Shown here piece by piece: positions 35,706 through 43,047 of a stretch of DNA of 64,000 bases; the first letter of the stretch is position 1; every line of letters starts with the position of its first letter. The notes below the pieces were generated by a model. The model did no database searches, was not told the origin of the DNA, and worked only from the letters and a program-made list of their open reading frames with translations. Source of the stretch: JAHBNG01 sp039028975 (GTDB taxonomy: Bacteria; Chloroflexota; Anaerolineae; Caldilineales; Caldilineaceae); contig JBCCHB010000067.1 of assembly GCA_039028975.1 (NCBI GenBank), positions 1-64,000 on the forward strand, read 5' to 3'. A program made the translations under genes and the position numbers.

Positions 35706-36362
35706 TTACGGATAGCAGAGGAAAAGGTGAGCGGCTTCATAGGCATAACGCATGGCTCCTTTGCTATTTTTTGCTTCCTTTTGCAACAGCTTGATATCGC
35801 GTAGGATGATTGTGATATCAGGCTCTTCTGTCCGATATTCGGCCCGCTGAATACCCCATCCATCAACCAAAATGAAGGCCGGCTCAAGGGTAATTTCGCC
35901 AGTTGCTGATTGATGATAGTAGGTACGAAATCCCCCACCGATGACCTGTTTCACTGTTTCAGTGGAGCCTGTAGCAAACCTCCAACGTGACTCATCAGCC
36001 CCCAATGCCCGACTAAGCATTTGTAGTCGTTCAGGCGTATCCTGAGCGGGATCCACTGAAATCGAGAGCAATCCCATTTCTGGTCCTAGCGGATCTAGTT
36101 GAGGAAGTTGATTTTGGATTGCTTTCATGGTCTGGCCTGTCTGAGGACACGGTGGTTGGCAGCCACTATAAGTAAAGTTATATAGCGTCAACTGGCCACG
36201 TAGATCCTCAGAAGTTAGGCGAGACCCTTCTTGGGTGAGTAAGCTGAACCCCGGTGCCAAGGCGATTCGCGGCAGCACCAGAATGGGCTTATAAATGGCA
36301 AAGACCATTATGGTGATTATCGGCACAAACAGAAGGGGTAGCCATATCCATGAACGGTTCAT
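35706..36362 (-). CDS. SCO-like protein lacking the copper histidine
   Basis: The 218-residue protein has an N-terminal helix (about 5-25) and an SCO/thioredoxin-like fold. The Cys pair is conserved in YSGCQPPCP. The position equivalent to the SCO copper His is Glu in TLEPAFILVD. Without the third ligand it probably serves as a thiol reductase or assembly partner, not a copper carrier. It lies just upstream of the complete SCO gene on the same strand. Confidence 0.82.
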   Translation of the reverse strand: MNRSWIWLPLLFVPIITIMVFAIYKPILVLPRIALAPGFSLLTQEGSRLTSEDLRGQLTLYNFTYSGCQPPCPQTGQTMKAIQNQLPQLDPLGPEMGLLSISVDPAQDTPERLQMLSRALGADESRWRFATGSTETVKQVIGGGFRTYYHQSATGEITLEPAFILVDGWGIQRAEYRTEEPDITIILRDIKLLQKEAKNSKGAMRYAYEAAHLFLCYP

Positions 36363-36380
36363 ATGAACTGGTTCGCCTAC

Positions 36381-36851
36381 TTATTCCGATACTGGGATCT
36401 CTTCTGGACGTACCATCAGCACGGGAACCTTGGCTTTGTGAAGCACAGATTCAGCTACGCTTCCTTGGATAAAGTGGCTAAGCCCCTCACGACCGTGAGT
36501 TGCCATTGCAATGAGATCCACCTTGGCAAGGTCTGCATAAAAGAGAATCTGGTCGGCCGGTTCGCCAAATCCAACCTCTCTCTGTACTGTATAGCCCATC
36601 TCTTCGAGAGACTCGGCTTCTGGCACCATCTTTGCCAAAACAGCATGTCGCATATTCTCTTCTTGTACTGTTGAATTAAAGTCGATGTGCAGATAACCGG
36701 GTGCAACACCGAAAGATTGGGTAACAACATGTTCAACATGTAGCAAGATGATTTCCGTCTCAGAAGACCGGGCTATCACATTCAATTTAGGGAAAATAGC
36801 TTTACTGAACTCTGTCCCGTCCATCGGTACTAAAATTTTGAGTTTCGTCAT
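36381..36851 (-). CDS. Universal stress protein (UspA family)
   Basis: This small alpha/beta nucleotide-binding domain begins LKILVPMDGTEFSKAIFP and ends with DLIAMATHGREGLSHFIQGSVAESVLHKAKVPVLMVRP. It carries the G-2x-G-9x-G(S) ATP motif of UspA. I place the start at the ATG at 36851 (MTKLKILVPMDGT). It sits in the oxidase neighbourhood with a second UspA. Confidence 0.93.
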   Translation of the reverse strand: MTKLKILVPMDGTEFSKAIFPKLNVIARSSETEIILLHVEHVVTQSFGVAPGYLHIDFNSTVQEENMRHAVLAKMVPEAESLEEMGYTVQREVGFGEPADQILFYADLAKVDLIAMATHGREGLSHFIQGSVAESVLHKAKVPVLMVRPEEIPVSE

Positions 36852-36922
36852 TGCGGTGCTCCTATATTCAGAGAGAGAACACAACTAAAATTTGATAGTC
36901 GTGTCGTCCATAAATCTGCCTG

Positions 36923-37378
36923 TTAACTTTCGCTTAGGTCTGAACGAATTAGGTAGAGTGGTCGAGCGGTACCATGCAATACACCAGCTGCTACACTCCC
37001 GAAGAGCACGCGAGGAAGACCCGTTCGACCGTGACTGTTCATGGCAATCAGATCTGTATCTATCTCTTCAGCTACTGCCAAAATGCGTTCCACTGGTTGC
37101 CCTTGCTCGATCCGTATGTTGACCTCAATCTCCTCTTTTTCCAGGTTGAGTTTATGATTCTTCAGATACGTACTAGCGCGGCGCTTCATCTCTTTCATAT
37201 CATCCAGAATTACCTGTGCATATCCTGGTGCTTCCAAGCTTGCTGCGTGGTAGACAGGTATAATGACCTGGACAAGTACGAGAGTAGTATCAAATTTTTG
37301 GGCCAAATTTACGGCATGAGGCAATATCTGCTCAGCCCTTTCTGAGCCATCTAGAGGAACTAAGATTGACTGAATCAC
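36923..37378 (-). CDS. Universal stress protein (UspA family)
   Basis: The 151-residue protein begins ILVPLDGSERAEQILPHA and has DLIAMNSHGRTGLPRVLFGSVAAGVLHG, the ATP-binding motif of UspA. It resembles the adjacent Usp in layout but differs throughout, so this is an old duplication. Paired Usp genes beside respiratory operons are common and may respond to redox or energy stress. Confidence 0.93.
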   Translation of the reverse strand: MIQSILVPLDGSERAEQILPHAVNLAQKFDTTLVLVQVIIPVYHAASLEAPGYAQVILDDMKEMKRRASTYLKNHKLNLEKEEIEVNIRIEQGQPVERILAVAEEIDTDLIAMNSHGRTGLPRVLFGSVAAGVLHGTARPLYLIRSDLSES

Positions 37379-37405
37379 GAGTCACCTCCATTCTGATAAA
37401 TGAGT

Positions 37406-37491
37406 AAACTCAGCTCCGTTTGAAACCGGGATGTGGCCTTTCTGGTTGGGGCTGGGGAAACTCTGGTTGTTAAAGCGACGACCGTCGCATC
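37406..37491. repeat. Family A palindrome, decayed
   Basis: The outer ends AACTCAGCTCCGTTTGAAA and AAAGCGACGACCGTCGCAT match family A in reverse orientation, but the inner arms no longer pair. Confidence 0.55.
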
Positions 37492-37620
37492 TCCACTATA
37501 CATCAAGTCTGAAAGGGGCAGGACCGTTAGGTGGAGGGTTTGCAACCTAGCCAGTCGGCTAGGCTTACAATCGGCTAGTGGAATAGGGCATTATTTCCGT
37601 ACGAGAGATATGCTGAAGTC

Positions 37621-38883
37621 ATGATGAACATACTCACAACAACCACAAATCGGACAACGGTGGACTCATCTCCTACCAAACTAAAGCGCAGCCTTACCCT
37701 ACCCCTACTTACATTATATGGGTTAGGGACAACCATTGGTGCTGGGATCTATGTATTGATTGGTACAGTCGTTGGGCAGGCGGGTATTCATGCGCCTTTT
37801 GCTTTTCTGACGGCGGGAATCATTGCGGGGTTTACCGCTTTCTCTTTTGCAGAATTAGGGACTCGCTACCCAAAAAGTGCAGGCGAAGCGGTCTATGTCA
37901 AGGCTGCATTTGGATCCATACGCTTCTCAACGCTGGTTGGATTAGTCGTTGCAGCCGCCAGCATAATCTCAGCGGCTGCAATTCTATCTGGGGCATCGGG
38001 ATATGTGCGCCTATTCTTCAACCTGCCTAATTCCTGGATTTTGGTAGGAGTAACGGCTGGGCTGGGGCTACTAGCAGCGTGGGGAATCACCCAATCAGCC
38101 TTCGTAGCAGGGGCAGTTACACTCTTGGAAATGGTGGGGCTAGGGGCTGTCATCTGGTTTGGGGTTAGAGGAACACCAGATATTTTGACTCATATCCCTG
38201 AAATCCTACCTACCTTTGAATTAAGCCCATGGAATGGGGTTATGATGGGGGCTGTCTTGGCCTTTTTTGCCTTTATTGGTTTTGAGGATATGGTTAACCT
38301 CGCCGAAGAGACCGTTAATGTACGTCGTACATTGCCTTGGGCGATTATCTTGACGCTGGTCATTAGTTCTGTACTCTATTTTGTCGTGGTTACCGTGGCT
38401 GTTCTAGCCGTTCCCGTAGGAGAACTTGCCGCCAGTGAGACACCTATTGCGCTCATCATCGCCAAAGGAGGAGATATTTCCCCCATGGCCATTGGCGCAA
38501 TTACGGTATTTGCGACATTGAATGGCGCGTTGGTTCAGTTGGTTTTGGCATCTCGGGTGCTCTATGGACTTAGCAGCGAGGGCAGCATTCCTGCTCTACT
38601 AGGGTACATTCATCCAGCAACCCAAACACCGATACTTGCTACGGGACTTGTCGCGGGCATCGTTCTAGTCCTAGCGGTTGCCTTTCCATTGGATGAGTTA
38701 GCCCGCTTCACATCATTGATGACCCTATCAATCTTTGCGGTCGTTAATATGGCACTGTTGCGGATTAAGCAGAAAAAATCGGCCCAAGGGGATCATGTTG
38801 CTTACCCATTCTTTATTCCCTTGGTAGGGGCAGTGGTGAGTTGCGCAATTTTGGTATTGGAGGCTGTGAGGTTGTTCAGTTGA
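37621..38883 (+). CDS. APC-family amino acid permease
   Basis: The 420-residue transporter has about 12 membrane helices. The APC substrate-site signature GLGTTIGAGIYVLIGTVVG is in helix 1 and FFAFIGFEDMVNLAEE in helix 6. It probably exchanges or imports an amino acid or polyamine with protons. It is divergent from the Usp genes and convergent with the His-rich lipoprotein gene, ending just before a strong bidirectional terminator. Confidence 0.9.
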   Translation: MMNILTTTTNRTTVDSSPTKLKRSLTLPLLTLYGLGTTIGAGIYVLIGTVVGQAGIHAPFAFLTAGIIAGFTAFSFAELGTRYPKSAGEAVYVKAAFGSIRFSTLVGLVVAAASIISAAAILSGASGYVRLFFNLPNSWILVGVTAGLGLLAAWGITQSAFVAGAVTLLEMVGLGAVIWFGVRGTPDILTHIPEILPTFELSPWNGVMMGAVLAFFAFIGFEDMVNLAEETVNVRRTLPWAIILTLVISSVLYFVVVTVAVLAVPVGELAASETPIALIIAKGGDISPMAIGAITVFATLNGALVQLVLASRVLYGLSSEGSIPALLGYIHPATQTPILATGLVAGIVLVLAVAFPLDELARFTSLMTLSIFAVVNMALLRIKQKKSAQGDHVAYPFFIPLVGAVVSCAILVLEAVRLFS

Positions 38884-38985
38884 GGAAACGTAAAAAAACT
38901 TTCAACCACACTTGGATAGTGCTGGCGTAGCCCCACAGGGCCTACAGCTAAACCGTCAGAATTCACATTACAGCACACCAGAACA

Positions 38986-39032
38986 AAAATCAGAAGGGCC
39001 TGGCCCCCGTGTGGCCAGGCCCTTCTGATTTT
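38986..39032. terminator. Bidirectional intrinsic terminator
   Basis: AAAATCAGAAGGGCCTGGCC pairs perfectly with GGCCAGGCCCTTCTGATTTT across a 7-nt loop (39006-39012). The GC-rich stem is flanked by A-run and T-run, so it ends transcription on both strands. It lies between convergent genes. Confidence 0.92.
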
Positions 39033-39092
39033 CAATCAAAGCGAATGCTACTTCCGCAAAGTGTTAGTTTGAAAGCCGTATAGGATCGACTC

Positions 39093-40007
39093 TCAGTGAT
39101 CGTGTCCATCGCCCATTTCGATGACCATTTCCACAAGTGTGTGGGCCATCTCATGGGCCTCACTCGTTAATGGTTTGGCAGCTTCTAAGTCTCCTGCGTC
39201 CAGTGCCTCTTTGAGTGAGGTTAAGGTAGCGTTTAGGGCTTCAATATCATCATTATACATCTCCGACCAGGTAATGGATGAGAGGCTCATCATGAATTGA
39301 TCCACTGTTCCTACAAATTCGGCCTCGATCGTTTCCCCATCATTGACGCTCACATCAATATCATGTAAGGACTTCACATCCAGTGCCCCAACAGCAGCGA
39401 CTAGCTCCGCATCCATTTCCATGGCCATCTCCTTATCGTGGCCATCACCGTCTTCACCATGCCCCTCGTGGCCTTCGGCATCTTCGTGATGACCTTCCCC
39501 ATCTTCACCATGACTGTCATGGCCATCTTCTTCGGCATTGTGACCATCATGCCCGTCTCCCTCTGCGCTTTCACCGTGGTCATCATGCTCCATAGCCATT
39601 TCACCATCACTGGCAACGCTTAGGTCAAAGGTCTGCTCGACTTCAGTTCCATCGCTCATTACAGCAAGAACGGTCACAATCCAGTCACCACCCATGGTCC
39701 ACTCGAAGGGCACGCTATAAACACCCTCTTCTGCCCCGCCTTCCACATCACGAATGACAGGGACCATCCCGGCGTGGGTCATATCGCCTTGGACGTTAAG
39801 GGTGGCATCGTTGATGGGCGTTCCACTAGAATCGGCCAAAGTAACCATTAGCATCCCCTCACCAACAGCGGGCGGATCGGGCATAACATCTACTGACATT
39901 TGTAGTCCTGCCTCGCTGGCAGTTTGAGGAGCCGCTGGCGCGCAGCCGGCCAATATTAATACGAAAATTGCCAAAAGCATAGTTGAATAGTAAGTTGTTT
40001 TATTCAT
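39093..40007 (-). CDS. His/Asp-rich lipoprotein with FixH/YtkA-like domain
   Basis: The lipoprotein has lipobox LILAGCAP (start at the internal ATG 40007). The N-terminal half resembles FixH/YtkA-type beta domains (PDPPAVGEGMLMVTLADSSG, WTMGGDWIVTVLA), common near oxidases. It is followed by a Gly/His/Asp/Glu-rich repeat region (DGHDGH, EGHHEDAEGHEGHG) and a helical tail ending DGHDH. The repeats are candidate copper or zinc binding sites. It sits amid SCO, PCu(A)C and polyferredoxin genes, so a periplasm-side metal-buffering role is plausible. Confidence 0.75.
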   Translation of the reverse strand: MNKTTYYSTMLLAIFVLILAGCAPAAPQTASEAGLQMSVDVMPDPPAVGEGMLMVTLADSSGTPINDATLNVQGDMTHAGMVPVIRDVEGGAEEGVYSVPFEWTMGGDWIVTVLAVMSDGTEVEQTFDLSVASDGEMAMEHDDHGESAEGDGHDGHNAEEDGHDSHGEDGEGHHEDAEGHEGHGEDGDGHDKEMAMEMDAELVAAVGALDVKSLHDIDVSVNDGETIEAEFVGTVDQFMMSLSSITWSEMYNDDIEALNATLTSLKEALDAGDLEAAKPLTSEAHEMAHTLVEMVIEMGDGHDH

Positions 40008-40124
40008 CAGAATAATCCTCAATATCTAAGTTATAACGTTGCAAGGTTGCAGAGGCGCGTCAATACCCCTGCATTGATTAGATTGTTACCAACACAGTGT
40101 ATCCGTCACGAAAACTCTTTATTC

Positions 40125-41663
40125 TTACGCGCCAATCCCACTGCCTCTCATCTCCATGGGCTGTAGGAATGTATAGCCGCTGGCAATGGCCAGAAGAATC
40201 AGAACCATAACCCATGGTAGTGCCTCTAACAGCGCCCGTTGACGATTCTTGTGGGCTTTGCTCGCCGCAGAAAAGACGACCCCAATACCCACAAGCAGAC
40301 CGCCATAGGTAAAGATCATTTGGATGGTCTGAATGGTGCTGACTGAAGGCACAAAGAGGGCGGCCAATGTCCAATCCGGCCGACCAAAGAGCGCAAGCCG
40401 CAATGTTCGATAGAAGAAGGTCTGGAATGTTGGAACAATGGTCATGGCCCCAATTAGAAAGTGAAAAAGATAGTGGGCGAACCAGATTACGAAGCCGACT
40501 GGCACAAAGCTATAGGCATAGCGGATGACTAATTGGTTGAGCGAGATTGGTTCCTTAGCTTGGGCGAGCGTTCGACCAAGCCATGCTGCACCATAGACCA
40601 ATATGAGTGGTCCAACAATTATCCCAACTAGAAAGGTCAGTCCTAACACAATGGCTTCACTTTGGGTATCCAGCACTCGAGCCAACCAAGCCTCCAACGA
40701 GAAGACCGGTGGCGTCATAGCAAAAGCGTTGAGTAGTCCAGCAAAGGCCGCAATAATGGCAAGGAGCGCCAGATCGATGCGGTTGCGCCAGGTTTGGCGG
40801 AAAAGCTCATCACCTGGGGGGCGTACAGCCAGTGCCACATTATCATAGGGGCACGCTCGTACGCAATCCAGGCAGAGAGTACAATCCATGTTGCTTTGGA
40901 TTGTTGGCACAAAGAGCTCCAGCTGACAGCCATCCTGTAGAACGATTTCTTGCGTTGCTGGCTTACTCTTTATTGCGTGGCTTGTGTCAGCTAGGCTAGA
41001 GTCGGACAAACTGGTATTCTTTTGATCTACTGGATTACTGCTTCTATTTGTTACACCGTTGATGCACTCATGCCCTACGCAGTTGCGGCATATATCCAGA
41101 TTGCGGGACATAATTTGGGTAGGGCTGACTGCACTATAGAGAAAGTTAAAGGTTCCCAGCGGACAAACATACTTGCAGAAGCTGCTGCGGGTAAAGAGCG
41201 CCTCTAACAGAAAGGCCAAACCAAAGTAGATCACAGCGACCCAGGCTGTCCACCAGGGTGTGGCCCATAGGTCAAATAGCTCGTAGGCAAATAGAATACC
41301 CAACAATCCGCCAATGGCGATCCACTTGTTGCGAAGTGCTTTAGGCCAACGGCGCGTTGGCTTACCTAGCCACTTGGCCAGCTTGCGCGGTAAAACAAAT
41401 GGACAGGCAGCACAGAAGAGGTTGCCCACCAGCAGTAAAGCCAGCACTACGAGTCCTCGATAGTGGACCCATGCAGCAACAGAAGCAACATTTCGGGAGG
41501 CAATCTGATTGCCCAATAACCCATCCACAATGATGGCCGCAGCCAAGACAAAGAGAATGGATTGCATGAAAGTACGGCTATGTTTCCAGCGTAAGAAATG
41601 ACCCAACCCCGGAATCCGGAGAACGTCAATTTGTAAACGCCGATGTTCAATAGAGCTTATCAT
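40125..41663 (-). CDS. NosR/CcoG-like membrane polyferredoxin
   Basis: The 512-residue membrane protein has about ten helices and Cys clusters. These are FCAACPFVLPRKLA (about 85-95), CKYVCPLGTFNF (about 162), CRNCVGHEC (about 192-200) and the ferredoxin-type CTLCLDCVRACPYD (about 265). The arrangement resembles NosR, NapH and CcoG proteins, which deliver electrons across the membrane or handle Cu(II)/Cu(I) during oxidase assembly. Together with the PCu(A)C gene 12 bases upstream, a copper-reduction or maturation role is likely. Confidence 0.83.
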   Translation of the reverse strand: MISSIEHRRLQIDVLRIPGLGHFLRWKHSRTFMQSILFVLAAAIIVDGLLGNQIASRNVASVAAWVHYRGLVVLALLLVGNLFCAACPFVLPRKLAKWLGKPTRRWPKALRNKWIAIGGLLGILFAYELFDLWATPWWTAWVAVIYFGLAFLLEALFTRSSFCKYVCPLGTFNFLYSAVSPTQIMSRNLDICRNCVGHECINGVTNRSSNPVDQKNTSLSDSSLADTSHAIKSKPATQEIVLQDGCQLELFVPTIQSNMDCTLCLDCVRACPYDNVALAVRPPGDELFRQTWRNRIDLALLAIIAAFAGLLNAFAMTPPVFSLEAWLARVLDTQSEAIVLGLTFLVGIIVGPLILVYGAAWLGRTLAQAKEPISLNQLVIRYAYSFVPVGFVIWFAHYLFHFLIGAMTIVPTFQTFFYRTLRLALFGRPDWTLAALFVPSVSTIQTIQMIFTYGGLLVGIGVVFSAASKAHKNRQRALLEALPWVMVLILLAIASGYTFLQPMEMRGSGIGA

Positions 41664-41675
41664 GGAGTTATCATC

Positions 41676-42248
41676 TTATCGTGAATGGTCCATGCCCGTA
41701 CCTATCTCCATGACTGGAACAGCCACTGTAACAGGATCCTGGTTGACAAAGGACAGAGTGATAGATATCGTTTCTCCGGGGGCAAGCGGTTCCGCCAAGT
41801 TCATCAGCATAACGTGCTTGCCACCTGGCTCTAGTTGAAGACTTCCGCCAGCCGGAATGACAAATCCATCCGGGCGATGTTCCATGCGCATAACGCCATT
41901 GTCATCTAGGCTTTCGTGAAGTTGAACTGTACCAGCCGCAGGAGTAGATGCTTCGAGCAATCGTTCTTCCTGCTGGCCATTGTTGGTAATGAGCAAATAA
42001 GCTGCGCTATTGCCATCTTCAACGATTGTAGCCCTAGCCATCATGGCACCAATCGTCAAGTCTCCAGCAGTCACAGCCTCTTCATCCATTTGATTCATTT
42101 CATGGGACGACGTTTCTGCTGTATCGTGGGTCATTGATTGAGTAAGCGATGTGCAGGCACTAACGACGATGACCAATCCAAGTAATAACCCGGAAAGGAG
42201 CATCCGCCAAATGAGTGATCGCACAACGCCCTTTTTGGAATCAACCAT
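41676..42248 (-). CDS. PCu(A)C copper chaperone lipoprotein
   Basis: The lipoprotein (VVSACTS lipobox, start at the ATG 42248) has a PCu(A)C domain. The Cu(I) ligands are recognisable as HESL...MRMEHRP...GGKHVMLMNL, the His/Met-rich motif of the family. PCu(A)C partners with SCO to metallate CuA in oxidases. It lies 12 bases upstream of the polyferredoxin gene and probably starts that operon. Confidence 0.92.
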   Translation of the reverse strand: MVDSKKGVVRSLIWRMLLSGLLLGLVIVVSACTSLTQSMTHDTAETSSHEMNQMDEEAVTAGDLTIGAMMARATIVEDGNSAAYLLITNNGQQEERLLEASTPAAGTVQLHESLDDNGVMRMEHRPDGFVIPAGGSLQLEPGGKHVMLMNLAEPLAPGETISITLSFVNQDPVTVAVPVMEIGTGMDHSR

Positions 42249-42475
42249 AGGGTTTGTTCTTTCTATTATCAGTAGTTGAACATGCAACAGGCTGCACCAC
42301 AGGGGATGAAAACCAGCAAAGATTTCACAGATTGTGCAGATTATGTTCCCTATTCATCTGTGTAATCTTCAAATCCCTGTTATTTTTAGGGCAGTCCGTA
42401 GCCGTATAGGTGGTCAAATAATGTAAGCCACCATCGGAATCTAGCGTTTGTAAAATGTGGTCAAAATTGGTTGGA

Positions 42476-42946
42476 TTACGCAAGCAACAGTCGTCTCGGT
42501 GGTGGAAGAGGAACCAGTTGTATAACATCTTTGACTGGTTGAAGAAGGAAAAAGAAGACGCCCTCTCGGAGCCAGGTCGTAGTAAAGAGAACTCGGCTAG
42601 CTAAAATGAGCATCAGCAACGAGATGAACGTCATTGTTGGTGTCGAGCGGCTCTCGGCCAGTGGTAATTCACGGTCAGGGAAGGCCGTTGGGTTCAGGCG
42701 GTTCTGGCGAAGAACAGGATCATGTTGACAGATATCGTGGCCGTGATCTGAGTCACTACCCATACCTGTCTTCATCGCTATCTCTTGAAAGACAAAGTGA
42801 GTCGCTAGATGTCCATGAGAGGGATCTTCCATCATGCCCCAGCAGATAAAGGGGGCAACACCCGCGAAAAAAACTGCGTAGGCCAGAAGTAACCATCGCT
42901 GCCAGTTGGTTATTTGACTATGAATGCTTATCGATTGGCCAGTCAC
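42476..42946 (-). CDS. Small membrane protein with His-rich segment
   Basis: The 156-residue protein has hydrophobic segments at about 17-35 and 104-122 and perhaps another at about 128-146. Between them is a soluble stretch with DPSHGHLATHF and SDHGHDICQHDP, possible metal ligands. The family is not recognised. It precedes the PCu(A)C gene on the same strand in a copper-rich neighbourhood, so I suspect a metal-related role, but that is only context. The ORF is terminated normally and its start has no strong ribosome binding site. Confidence 0.6.
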   Translation of the reverse strand: MTGQSISIHSQITNWQRWLLLAYAVFFAGVAPFICWGMMEDPSHGHLATHFVFQEIAMKTGMGSDSDHGHDICQHDPVLRQNRLNPTAFPDRELPLAESRSTPTMTFISLLMLILASRVLFTTTWLREGVFFFLLQPVKDVIQLVPLPPPRRLLLA

Positions 42947-43047
42947 TGCGAATTACCTAAAGTTCATTTAGCAAAACGCCACTACAAGTCGAGTATAGCA
43001 CAGTGAATAGGCAAAATCAAGAGATTTATAATCTTCCTAACCGTAGG

